A DNA stretch of 64,000 nucleotides, taken from IMG/VR virus record IMGVR_UViG_3300008050_000036, positions 1 to 64,000 of that record. One strand, 5' to 3'. The DNA comes from a virus. This document shows, one piece after another, positions 7,449 to 17,285 of the stretch. The notes under the pieces were generated by a model, which had not been told where the DNA came from, did not search any database, and worked only from the letters and a program-made list of their open reading frames with translations. The translations under genes were made by a program, and so were the position numbers. The number at the start of each line of letters is the position of its first letter. The first letter of the stretch is position 1.

Positions 7449-8575
7449 ACATCACCAGCCCCAAGAGGTCCTTGAGGCACTGGCACAGTCAAAGCCAAAT
7501 CCATGAAAGTCACTATTTTACCCATAATTGTATAATGCACCCCTTCAATCAAAGGAACGGTCTTACCTGTAATGTCAGCCCAAACCCCTGACACAATATG
7601 TAATGTGGCTGCACCAGCCGTATTCTCAACAGATAAAGGGGTAAATTGTAAAGGGGCAGCCGCCGGTCCTAAACCAACATAACCCACTACCTCTTTTGCT
7701 TGTCGATGAACAGGAGTAATTTGATATGCACCACCATTACCTGCACCTATGGCTTGGTCTGCTTGATAAAACAAATGTGTTTCACCTGCCCCATGAATAT
7801 GAGCATTCAAAGGATTATAGCCAGCAGGGTCACGGGCATAAACCATACCCAAAGTAGCCATAGGCAACCCTCCGGGGGTCAAAGCAGGTATTGTGCCGTA
7901 ATCATTTTGGGGGTCAATAGCCCCACCTGACCCCTCAAGGGCAGTAAGAGGAATAGGCCCCCCTCTAATAAAAAGGCGTTTATCTTCAACAGATACTACA
8001 TTAAGCAAGGGTGTAGCATAAGACACTCTTACTGCACCAAGAATGCAAGATTGTTTAATTAAATGAGAAGAAGGCATTTGCGGATAAATACCAGTGCTGG
8101 TATCAACAACAGTGCCTCCAACAAGCCCCACATTATTTGTTCCCGGTAATTCAGGGTCCACAATAACCAAAACCCAACATTCTTCATTAACAACCGAAGG
8201 CAATACCATACCTCCCGCATTAAAACGTGCATTGTAAAATGCTACATTATCAATATCAAACGCCGCTACATTACCTACATTATAGTAAATGCCGTCTAAA
8301 CAAGCAACTCCTGTATCAACAAAAATAGAATTACTGGCTGCACCATTTTTACGCACCGCACAATTACCACTAATAGGATTATTGCGGTCTGAACCCCCTG
8401 AATCATTACCATAATTGGTTAATGTAAGAGGTATTATTCCGTTGTAAAGCCCACGTTCCGCAAAGCCAGTAAGTGAGGCGGTAGATAGCACATCAGTATC
8501 TCTTAGGCCGTCTGTTTGCCATGTAGCACCTGTGCCTGTTTTTTCGTGTCCCTCTCCTATGCCTGTTGTTCCCAT
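7418..8575 (-). CDS. Probable tail fibre / tail appendage protein
   Basis: A 385-residue protein near the end of the tail module. The composition is typical of phage fibre or spike proteins: Gly-, Asn- and Thr-rich, with beta-strand repeats and few charged residues. Segments such as VDTGVACLDGIYYNVGN and VIVDPELPGTNNVGLVGG resemble the N-terminal virion-attachment parts of tail appendages, and HIHGAGETH is a His-rich loop that could hold a metal. The C-terminus (GDVWFYYTHAGY) could be a small beta domain. The start ATG 8575 overlaps the upstream stop (TAATG), so it is translationally coupled to the 113-residue tail gene. A host-recognition role is inferred from position and composition only. 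Confidence 0.5.
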   Translation of the reverse strand: MGTTGIGEGHEKTGTGATWQTDGLRDTDVLSTASLTGFAERGLYNGIIPLTLTNYGNDSGGSDRNNPISGNCAVRKNGAASNSIFVDTGVACLDGIYYNVGNVAAFDIDNVAFYNARFNAGGMVLPSVVNEECWVLVIVDPELPGTNNVGLVGGTVVDTSTGIYPQMPSSHLIKQSCILGAVRVSYATPLLNVVSVEDKRLFIRGGPIPLTALEGSGGAIDPQNDYGTIPALTPGGLPMATLGMVYARDPAGYNPLNAHIHGAGETHLFYQADQAIGAGNGGAYQITPVHRQAKEVVGYVGLGPAAAPLQFTPLSVENTAGAATLHIVSGVWADITGKTVPLIEGVHYTIMGKIVTFMDLALTVPVPQGPLGAGDVWFYYTHAGY

Positions 8576-8916
8576 TATCTAACCTCCATGACAATATCAA
8601 CCCGAATCTCATTTGTGCTATTCTTGGATATAGGAATAAAACTGCTGCGGTAAGCGGGGCTATCAAGTGTCGTTGCACCATGAATTACTACTTCTTTAAT
8701 ATCATTAGCACTAATCATTTGGGTGTCAAAAATACCGCTAATTGATATTACCCTATCGTCAAGGCGTTGAACGGTAGGTGTGACTGAAAAGGCTACATTA
8801 CCCGCGCCCCCATCACGACTGGTAGCCTCTCCACCAGCAGTGCCGAGGCTCATTTGACTAACAAGAGTCTGTAAATGTGCTGCTAATTTTGCCTTTATTC
8901 CGTCTAATACTGGCAT
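8575..8916 (-). CDS. Hypothetical tail-module protein
   Basis: A 113-residue protein between the giant baseplate-like gene and the fibre-like gene. It starts with an amphipathic helix (LDGIKAKLAAHLQTLV), followed by mostly beta-strand sequence (NVAFSVTPTVQRLDDRVISISGIFDT) and ends RVDIVMEVR. The size and the beta-rich body fit a small baseplate or attachment adaptor linking hub and fibre, but no family is recognised. ATG 8916 has a good GAGGTGA upstream, two bases after the stop of the giant gene. Confidence 0.55.
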   Translation of the reverse strand: MPVLDGIKAKLAAHLQTLVSQMSLGTAGGEATSRDGGAGNVAFSVTPTVQRLDDRVISISGIFDTQMISANDIKEVVIHGATTLDSPAYRSSFIPISKNSTNEIRVDIVMEVR

Positions 8917-8917
8917 A

Positions 8918-11900
8918 TCATCTCACCTCATAGAACACGGATTTAGATTGACCGAGGGGCTTCGCCCTTATGGATGCAACCCTTAATTCATCATTATCAG
9001 GCACAATTACAAGGTTATTCGCCTTTAAGACAATCAAATTAGTATTCACCACCGCAACATAACCAATCAACAAATTGGCCGAAGTATATACACCGTCATG
9101 CACTCCAAATCGCAAAGTAGCATCTATCCCATCAACTACTATATTGGTTGAAGCACCCGCCAAAATAGCACCATTCGCCAAAACACCTGAGCGACCACCA
9201 CTAACCCCGATATTACCCAATGGGGCAGTAGTGGGGCTTCCTCTCCAATAACCGCCAATAATTGTTTTAGTATTATTCACAAAGCGAGTCATAATACGGG
9301 CTGAAGCCACAATTTTAATTGGGGCATTAAATACTAAATCAGTGCGCTCTTTGGTTCTTGAAGGGTTAGCATCAATTACTCCATTTGAAGCGGTTTGTAA
9401 ATCAGCCAAAAGCCCTTCAATACCCTTTTCATATTGCCCTATTATAATGTCTGTTAAACCAGTAGTGTAATCTCTAAATACTTCAAATACGGCAAACTCG
9501 CCCTTGATATGTTCAATTATAAAATCAACCATTAGTATCTCTCCGGGTTGAATATCGGTGGCTTTCATTAAACCTTCTACTTTGATTAGTGAAGCACCCT
9601 GTTCACTTCGATTTAAGAAACCTTTAGCAAGGCGCAAAGCAAGGTTATTTTCGCGCAATCCTACTACCCTTTCTTGTAATATACGGGTGACTCCCTCATC
9701 ATTACCTTTGCCGCCCATCTGTTTTACCTTTTCCAAATCCTTTACTTTGCCTCTAATTATTTCATTTTCAGCCACTTTATCTCCTTCAACAATGACTTCA
9801 TTAGCCATTTCAAGCATAGCACTTACACTAATAGATTGTGCGCCACTATTTGACCCAATGCGGCGGTCCCGCCCAATAAAGACATTAGGGGAATAAAGTA
9901 ATAGCCCTGCATCAGTTAATAGCAACTGGTAGCCATCAATACGTGATAAATCACGCATCATATCCAATACACCCACACCTTGACTCTTTCGGGCTACAAA
10001 TATACTACTATGTTGAACGGTTGAATCCAATGAAGGGTGGGCTGATATAAAGGCCGATAAAGCAGCCTGTTTGCTCATGTTTATGGCCGAATAATCATCA
10101 TAAACCCCTAAATCTGTCATTTTTTGTTCTTGCGAAGCCGAAAACCCAACAATATCAATACCTGCTAAATTATCGCCTCCATCATTCATTATCATTAAAG
10201 CAGCATCAGTAGTTCTAACTCCAACTGCCATAATATGACCTAATCTTACTCCTTTTCCAAGCCCCATTCCTGATGCCGACAAAGAATCATTGTTCAAATT
10301 ACGGAATTGTAATTCATAATCAATGTTTTTACCTTGCCCTGTATTTAGATTATTACCAGCAATACGCCATTGTTTTTTATCACTATCAAGCAAATAAGGG
10401 GGATAAGCGGTAGTAGTCAATTCAGCACCATCAGCATAAATAGTAGACAGCCCCCCAGTTCCGGGTGTTTTCTTGTATTTGATAATCCCTGAATTAAAAC
10501 CATCCGATAACAAATACTGTTGAGGGGTAAGCATAAAAAAGTCCGAGGGGTCATAATGCCCAAGACCCCTATATGATATATTTGGGCTATATGTAGTAAT
10601 ATCATCACTACTGGTAGCATCCCATTTATCAGTAAGAGATAAGGCAAAAGAAGCCGCATTATCCACAAATGAAGGTAGCACTACAAGTGAATGGGTTGGG
10701 GGATATAAGTGTTGAATAGCAGCGTTTGTGCTTGCGCTATTCTTACCAAAACACACTTCCCCTCCAATTACATTAGCACTTGATATTAAATCACCTGTAA
10801 ATGATGATACCGTGAAGGTGTTTTCAGTGCGGGCAGTATAGGTAATTTGACCCGTTTTACCAAGTATTACCAAAGTGCCGCTTGGGGGGTAGGGGGTAGC
10901 GTTTTCAACCGTAATGGTGCTTCCTGTCATATATGTGACTTTGGTTTTAGGTCCAAGAGTAGTCATAGCGGTGGCTGGTTGTGCTTTTACTGCTATTCCT
11001 TCGCGCTCACGGCGATTATATGGATTAACTACGGTAGTGCCGTCAGTAGCATAAACGGTTTCAGTCTGCGATATTACTTCGCCGCCCCCCGGATGGGTTG
11101 TTTGTGAATAACGGGCATCCACCAATGGTGTTATGTGTCCTTCGGTATCTTTGCGGCTGGCATCTGCTTTGAAATGCTGCAACATATTAGCACTTGGTAT
11201 TAAATGCCAAACGGCATCTCGGTTGTTTGCATCAGGCCATTCAATAGTGGGTGCTTCATCATAGGCTGATGTAATGGGTAAAATGTTGCCCTTTGTTTTA
11301 GCGGTGTTTGTTTCAAACATACCATATCGCTTATCACGGGTAAATGCTTGGTCTAATGACCCCGCTTGACTAAGACTACAATATGGCCCCAATAACCAGC
11401 CGTCTTGGTTGAGTATTGACAAATCAACATCTAACAATGTGCTAAAACCATACACTTTCAATGGGCGGGTCATACGCATAATATAATCAGCAGTGCGCCG
11501 CACTGGTTGAGATATTTGGGGTTTTGATGTAGCACCATCACCAACTATACTACGGCGACCTTTGCTTTTTTCTTCGCGCTCAAGCCAAGTCTTACGCAGA
11601 ATAAATACACCACCCCACGGCGGCAAATCACCACACCCCCTTACAGCCCAATGGTCTTTTACCCCCGTTGCTAAGAAGTGTTGGCTACTATCCCCAAGAG
11701 CATTACCATCAAGGTTCAATTCACTATTACGGTTCAAAGACCACTGAGGCTTCGCTACCTGTTGGTTAGGGTTGTTTTGCCCACCATATGTATTATCAGG
11801 ATTGGTTGGAGATATGCTACCTGCACCAAATGACTCAGCATATTTAGTCCATTTAGTATCTTGGACCCAAGAAGGTAATATAGGGAATTGTTGCCCAATT

Positions 11901-14900
11901 GCGAGGTCGCTATGTAGCGATACTGCTTTGGTGCTGGTAATCATATAGTCTGTTTGTTTGGCATTATTGCGCTCAGAATTGGTTTCAACAACTAAACCCA
12001 AACGTGGTGTTAAATCTGATTGAATCTGTCGGTGGTCGGTTATTTCACTAAGAGGAATAGGCATTACTCCCCTCTCGGCTTCGGTTTTGTCTTTCATGTT
12101 CAAAGACTGACCCCATCCGTGGGCGGGGAAGTGTTTTTGGTCGCCTGAATTAACTTTTATATCGACAGGATGGGCATTGATGTGGAGGTTATTTCCTTTG
12201 TGGTGGTAAAACTCGTTTCCTACACTTGCACCAAAAGCATCTGATTGATATATTGCCTCTACTGAATCGGCGGCTTTCACTTTATCACCACTATGATGAT
12301 TTAAGCCAATAATAGGGTCCGAGCCTGTATTAGTGCTTTTGGCTTGTAAAAACTTCGCATTACTACCAGTAATTGTAGCAAACTCGGTGCGGTGTGAATC
12401 CATTACTCCCGCAGTTAATGAAGTGGGTTTAATCATCCCCAAGTCAGCATGGTTAAGGGTGCGCCCCATACCCACTTTTAATTCACCTTTAACCCACGGT
12501 TCATTAGATAAACGGGTAAAGCCTTCATTATCATATCCTTCGTTGGTATGCCCAGTTATTACAACACCAATAGGAACGGTTCGCTCAACACCACTATAAG
12601 CAGTAGGCCAAGTCCAATCAGCCCCATCACTAACAGTAGGTAGGTTTTGCATCGAATCGTGTTTGCCTCCGTCAAAACGGGCTGACCTTTGTATTTTCTG
12701 CTGAGTAGTAAGTATTTCGGTGGGGTCGCCGGATAACATATTTAAGGCATCACACCCTGTTCTAAAGCCCCATGCTCTTACGGGCAAACGCCTCGACCAA
12801 TCAATAGCAACCATAGCGTTTTCAACGGTTGTGGTTTCATTCCAAATGTAGCCATTGGTAGCGTCTTTATCCATAATTAACCGCGATACAGTCTTTCGGG
12901 GATTTAACCCATCACCTATACCTTCACCACGACTATATCTATTACTTGCCCCATAAAGGGTAAAATGTTGTCGTAATTCTAATGAACCTCTTGGTTCACG
13001 CTGACCGCTATGACCCATCAATACCGCGCTGGCTGCCCGTTCACCCCAATTAGCACCATGCCCGCCAGCATTTAGAGCATTATATCCGTAATTTTGCATC
13101 CATTGAAAGGCGTATAATCGCTCAATTGGTGTCGCTATACGGGCTACACCATCACTACTATTTCCTTCGGAGGCATTTCTTAGCAATAAGCCACGAACCG
13201 CTGGATATTGCACCGATTTGGGCATTCCTGCTTCTCTATATCGCATAGTCATAAAATGTTCACGGCTTGTGCCGAATAACGCAGGGTGGCTATATTCAGC
13301 CAACCATGTGCAAAGGAATGCGTCAGGGGTTGCACCGGAATTAGTATCTGTTGCTTTTATCAAACCGAGGTCATTATGAGCCGTGGTTTGAGTAAAGTCG
13401 CCGCTAATTGTAGGGCTTTCAACAGTAGCAACCGGAACGGCAGACATATTCAACATTTCGGGGTCATGCCCAAACAAAGGTGGCACTGTGCCTAATTCAG
13501 TCGCTACTCTTGGCCTATGCCAACCAGCAGGAAGCCCTGTATTTGAGTAAAAGTGGGGCTTTGTTCCGCTGGCTACATGATGTGCGTTAATCCAAGAAGG
13601 AGAGGGTCGCCCACCCATCATTAGATATTGATTCAAAAAGAAGCCATTGATAGCGTATTCTTCACTGGCATTATGACGATTTACTACTATGCGGTTAGAA
13701 GCCGTATTTATTGCGATAGGTCCTGAATGTGCCGTATTAGGATAGGGACCCAATCCTGTGCTTTTACCATGTGTCCCACTGATGAAATGGGCTTGCTCAT
13801 ATGCCCCCTCTACCAGTGTATGCTCTTGTCCGGGGGCAAATAATAGGTCAAAAGAGGTTTGAGGGTCAGCCCCATATTTTTTACGATGATTAGGCATACC
13901 ATTATTTCCTATTTCACCAAGAGGGAAACCATCTGCTGAATACGAACCAGCGTTGTATGTTTCCCCATTTACTTCTAATGTGTCTAAGTAATATAATGTA
14001 GCACTTGGAGGGTTAGCCACGCCACTATATGCAGATTGAAAGCCCCAATGCTTATTTTCACTTTCGGCCTCAAACATAAGCGAATATGCAGAACCATGAG
14101 AACGGTGCAATTGCCTCCGTAGGGCTATTGGTGTGCCTCTCATGGTGTATGGTGTAATGAAATGATGACCTTGCCTACCAAATCTAATACGATGGTGAGG
14201 GTGGGTTTGTGTGTGGTCGACCCCATTTTGAGTCGCTAATAATACTGAACCACGTTCTGTATGGTCGCTCAAGCGGTGAGCAGCAAATAAGCGGGTTGAA
14301 CCGCTTGGCACTGCGCCAGCAGCCGCATTTGTGTTTAACCCAAACTGGCTAACCATAGTGTCGTGTAAGATTCTGACGGGGTGAAAGTGCAGAACCCTGT
14401 CGTTTGTGTCAAACTGTGTAGCCCCTCCTTCGGTGGTATCATAGGTATCGGCATTTGCTTCGATTATTCCGGGCGCATCGGGGCGAGGGTCGCTTAATCC
14501 CCCCATACCCCATGATAAATTGCGCCATGCTTGCACACGGTCATGGCCGCTTCTTACAATTATATTTCCGGGTATTTCATCTTGAGAAGGTAAAGATATT
14601 TCCATATTAGGCTCAATGCCACTTCCGGGTGTTGAAGGCAGGGTTGTTGTAGTGCCAGTTAATGGGTCAATGCGTTCTTTATTTAATGTATAATCCTTAA
14701 TTACCGTTCCAAAAGGTGAACCCCCTTCCAAAACTAATTCTTGGCCCTTATCGTCAATTACTGATATATTATCCCAAACCCGTTCTTCATTTGATATTGA
14801 AAGACCCTTTACTCGCTCAGTATTGACTGTTCTTACGGTTCTATATGGGCGTGACACATAACCTTGAACCCCTTGATTGTAGTTAGAAGGTGAAGTAATG

Positions 14901-17284
14901 GTTGTGGCTTCACTTTTTAGACTATTCCACGATATTGCCTTATTATCGGAGGCTGAACCATTACTCACATTAGTAATTAGGTGATGATTACCCGCTATAT
15001 CATCCTTCAATGCACTAAAACGAGTATCTAATTTATACCCATTTTCAAGAGCAATTTGCCATTTATTCATTGACCCCTTGAATAACATATCATTATGAAA
15101 AATACTTGTTGGGTTGATGCTACCACTTATTGTAATTGTAGCGCACTGTCTAAAAGATTCTGTTTGAGTAGGTATTGTTTTTATCAAAGACCCAAGACGC
15201 ATACTACTAAATGTATTGGGGGCATATATCACTGACGAGCCAATTAAAGGGGTAGTAATTGTAGCATATTTATTGCCTTCATTATCAAGTAAAAGGGCCG
15301 GATTCCCTACGGTAGTATCGCTATAATCACTTAACCCCCCGTGACCTCCAAAGGCTTCTTTATCATCTGTTTCTTCAGTGCCACCAGTATATAGCATTAA
15401 AGGTATATTATCTTTGAAATGGTCTGCTGTATAGTCAATTCCCGTTGGAGATACTGCCCATGTTATAGCATCAAGGAAAATAATTTCACCATCATAAACA
15501 TTGTAGTTAAGATTAGCAAGAAATGTAATTGTAGTGGTGGTGACTCCCCCAATTCTTCCCAAAATTACCCCGTCAGTGTTCATTATATTTGTCCCAATAG
15601 GTAAAGCCGAAGGGTCTTGATTAGTGGTAATTGTGCTTACTGCGGTAGTAAAATTACCATTTATGGTTATTTCAGTATTGGTGCATATCGGCCCCAACAT
15701 AATTAAACCCGTTGAATGTATATCACTTATTGAAGTTATTTGGGGATTAGTGGCGATATTTGACCCTTCTGAATTATAAATACTATCGCCCACTTTGTAA
15801 TGAGAATGAAGATTAGTATTTGGTGCTAAAACTTTTATATCACTTAAACCACTTAAAAGTGCTAAATCATTAAGTGTCACCACACAACCACTTTCATATG
15901 GTCCCATTTCATCCATTTTAGTATTATACTCCGGCTTAGTTATCAACAAATCATCATCATTATTTGCTGAAAGTCCATCCCATTGAAAGGGGTCTGCTTC
16001 CACTTCACCCATAATTGCAGGTCCATTGAATGGCATATCAGGGGGCGGTAATTCCGGCATTACACATGAATTAAGCCCTTCAATAGAAAAACGGCTATAA
16101 CCATGTCCTAAAGTATGAGCCACAGGTTGCGCCCCCTTAGAATCATAAGCCAAAGAAGGTAAGCCAAGATTGCCCCCATCCATCGGTTTAGCCGTTAAAT
16201 ACCACACCGGTAATGAAGTGCCTAATCCTTGAACAATTGGACCCCCATTGGCCGTTCCCCAATAGCCCCCTCCTGCGGGGGTGTCATATTCCCAAGAAAC
16301 AATCACAGTATGTTGGGGTTCATTAGTAATAGACCAAGCACTCACCCCTATAATATCACTACTTACACTACCACTGCTATGTTCAACCTTTGTTATATTA
16401 AAACGGATTTGATTAGACATAGAAGGGGTGTTTGAAAAAGAATAATGTTCCCAACCATCATATGTTAATGTAAAGTAAGCACCACCTGTCGATTGAGTAA
16501 TTATTCCTTTTTGGGGTAAATCTGAAGGTAAAACATCAACATTCCAATCATTTGTATAAAACCAACCCCCAACAATAACTGAACCCAATGGCAAATCAGA
16601 CGCATTTTGTTCATACATTACAATATCTAAAGTATTATTTACTTCTAATAATTTTCCTATATAATCTCCACTAATGGTGTATATTTTTTCATTATTTTTA
16701 ATTAAACTACCTACACTACTACCCACACTAAATACTTTAGTGGTGGTTTTCAAAAAGGGTCCATTTGCTGTTGTAAAAAGGCCAGTAAAAGGATAATAAT
16801 TACTACTATTTGAAAAGGTATAACTTTTTTTGGGTCCCATATTTTGGTATTTGGCCCGTAAAAAGCGTTCCCTGCCCAAATGATGGCTCGCTTGCCTATT
16901 CCTACTTGAATTGATAGTAGCAGCAATAAGCCGCGATGCTTCTTCTGTCCCTAAATCATATGTTTTAGTGCTGCCCGCTGCTACCGAAGCCTCATAAGCC
17001 CGTTTTAAGTCAATCACCGTATAGTTAATATCAGTAGCATCATCTTCACCATTTGAATATGTCCTTGCACCATTAGCCAAACGGGTTCTAATCAAATAAT
17101 TCATCCCTAATTGATTTGACCCCGCACCCCCTCCCCATTGAGTATCAGTAGGGTCATTGTATTCTGTATCAGGATAGGTGAAATGAAGATTAAAAAAACC
17201 ACTTTGGGGTCTTTCATCACTTAAACCAAATGTCTGTAATTTGGCTGGATATTCCTTCTTGTAAAAGGTTTTTATCTCCGTCAT
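8918..17284 (-). CDS. Giant tail/baseplate protein (about 2790 aa)
   Basis: The largest gene in the window. Most of the chain is Gly/Asn/Thr/His-rich beta-type sequence with many short aromatic-rich strands, as in very large tail-tip or receptor-contacting proteins. About the last 500 residues look different and resemble phage baseplate-hub (gp27 / late-control-D-like) sequences: DMMRDLSRIDGYQLLLTD, then a chain with many A/L helices, and SLIKVEGLMKATDIQPGE, a typical hub motif for 'vector of origin and shape' domains. So the gene may fuse a hub to a huge peripheral region, in the order periphery then hub. ATG 17284 is preferred over the upstream start at 17308 because the longer form overlaps the previous gene. 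No peptidase or glycosidase motif was recognised. Confidence 0.65.
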   Translation of the reverse strand: MTEIKTFYKKEYPAKLQTFGLSDERPQSGFFNLHFTYPDTEYNDPTDTQWGGGAGSNQLGMNYLIRTRLANGARTYSNGEDDATDINYTVIDLKRAYEASVAAGSTKTYDLGTEEASRLIAATINSSRNRQASHHLGRERFLRAKYQNMGPKKSYTFSNSSNYYPFTGLFTTANGPFLKTTTKVFSVGSSVGSLIKNNEKIYTISGDYIGKLLEVNNTLDIVMYEQNASDLPLGSVIVGGWFYTNDWNVDVLPSDLPQKGIITQSTGGAYFTLTYDGWEHYSFSNTPSMSNQIRFNITKVEHSSGSVSSDIIGVSAWSITNEPQHTVIVSWEYDTPAGGGYWGTANGGPIVQGLGTSLPVWYLTAKPMDGGNLGLPSLAYDSKGAQPVAHTLGHGYSRFSIEGLNSCVMPELPPPDMPFNGPAIMGEVEADPFQWDGLSANNDDDLLITKPEYNTKMDEMGPYESGCVVTLNDLALLSGLSDIKVLAPNTNLHSHYKVGDSIYNSEGSNIATNPQITSISDIHSTGLIMLGPICTNTEITINGNFTTAVSTITTNQDPSALPIGTNIMNTDGVILGRIGGVTTTTITFLANLNYNVYDGEIIFLDAITWAVSPTGIDYTADHFKDNIPLMLYTGGTEETDDKEAFGGHGGLSDYSDTTVGNPALLLDNEGNKYATITTPLIGSSVIYAPNTFSSMRLGSLIKTIPTQTESFRQCATITISGSINPTSIFHNDMLFKGSMNKWQIALENGYKLDTRFSALKDDIAGNHHLITNVSNGSASDNKAISWNSLKSEATTITSPSNYNQGVQGYVSRPYRTVRTVNTERVKGLSISNEERVWDNISVIDDKGQELVLEGGSPFGTVIKDYTLNKERIDPLTGTTTTLPSTPGSGIEPNMEISLPSQDEIPGNIIVRSGHDRVQAWRNLSWGMGGLSDPRPDAPGIIEANADTYDTTEGGATQFDTNDRVLHFHPVRILHDTMVSQFGLNTNAAAGAVPSGSTRLFAAHRLSDHTERGSVLLATQNGVDHTQTHPHHRIRFGRQGHHFITPYTMRGTPIALRRQLHRSHGSAYSLMFEAESENKHWGFQSAYSGVANPPSATLYYLDTLEVNGETYNAGSYSADGFPLGEIGNNGMPNHRKKYGADPQTSFDLLFAPGQEHTLVEGAYEQAHFISGTHGKSTGLGPYPNTAHSGPIAINTASNRIVVNRHNASEEYAINGFFLNQYLMMGGRPSPSWINAHHVASGTKPHFYSNTGLPAGWHRPRVATELGTVPPLFGHDPEMLNMSAVPVATVESPTISGDFTQTTAHNDLGLIKATDTNSGATPDAFLCTWLAEYSHPALFGTSREHFMTMRYREAGMPKSVQYPAVRGLLLRNASEGNSSDGVARIATPIERLYAFQWMQNYGYNALNAGGHGANWGERAASAVLMGHSGQREPRGSLELRQHFTLYGASNRYSRGEGIGDGLNPRKTVSRLIMDKDATNGYIWNETTTVENAMVAIDWSRRLPVRAWGFRTGCDALNMLSGDPTEILTTQQKIQRSARFDGGKHDSMQNLPTVSDGADWTWPTAYSGVERTVPIGVVITGHTNEGYDNEGFTRLSNEPWVKGELKVGMGRTLNHADLGMIKPTSLTAGVMDSHRTEFATITGSNAKFLQAKSTNTGSDPIIGLNHHSGDKVKAADSVEAIYQSDAFGASVGNEFYHHKGNNLHINAHPVDIKVNSGDQKHFPAHGWGQSLNMKDKTEAERGVMPIPLSEITDHRQIQSDLTPRLGLVVETNSERNNAKQTDYMITSTKAVSLHSDLAIGQQFPILPSWVQDTKWTKYAESFGAGSISPTNPDNTYGGQNNPNQQVAKPQWSLNRNSELNLDGNALGDSSQHFLATGVKDHWAVRGCGDLPPWGGVFILRKTWLEREEKSKGRRSIVGDGATSKPQISQPVRRTADYIMRMTRPLKVYGFSTLLDVDLSILNQDGWLLGPYCSLSQAGSLDQAFTRDKRYGMFETNTAKTKGNILPITSAYDEAPTIEWPDANNRDAVWHLIPSANMLQHFKADASRKDTEGHITPLVDARYSQTTHPGGGEVISQTETVYATDGTTVVNPYNRREREGIAVKAQPATAMTTLGPKTKVTYMTGSTITVENATPYPPSGTLVILGKTGQITYTARTENTFTVSSFTGDLISSANVIGGEVCFGKNSASTNAAIQHLYPPTHSLVVLPSFVDNAASFALSLTDKWDATSSDDITTYSPNISYRGLGHYDPSDFFMLTPQQYLLSDGFNSGIIKYKKTPGTGGLSTIYADGAELTTTAYPPYLLDSDKKQWRIAGNNLNTGQGKNIDYELQFRNLNNDSLSASGMGLGKGVRLGHIMAVGVRTTDAALMIMNDGGDNLAGIDIVGFSASQEQKMTDLGVYDDYSAINMSKQAALSAFISAHPSLDSTVQHSSIFVARKSQGVGVLDMMRDLSRIDGYQLLLTDAGLLLYSPNVFIGRDRRIGSNSGAQSISVSAMLEMANEVIVEGDKVAENEIIRGKVKDLEKVKQMGGKGNDEGVTRILQERVVGLRENNLALRLAKGFLNRSEQGASLIKVEGLMKATDIQPGEILMVDFIIEHIKGEFAVFEVFRDYTTGLTDIIIGQYEKGIEGLLADLQTASNGVIDANPSRTKERTDLVFNAPIKIVASARIMTRFVNNTKTIIGGYWRGSPTTAPLGNIGVSGGRSGVLANGAILAGASTNIVVDGIDATLRFGVHDGVYTSANLLIGYVAVVNTNLIVLKANNLVIVPDNDELRVASIRAKPLGQSKSVFYEVR

Positions 17285-17285
17285 G

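Noticed and set aside
8918-17284. Several antisense open frames of 60-112 codons within the giant tail gene
   Set aside because: They have no ribosome-binding sites or recognisable motifs and are expected by chance in a long Gly/Asn-rich gene read on the other strand.
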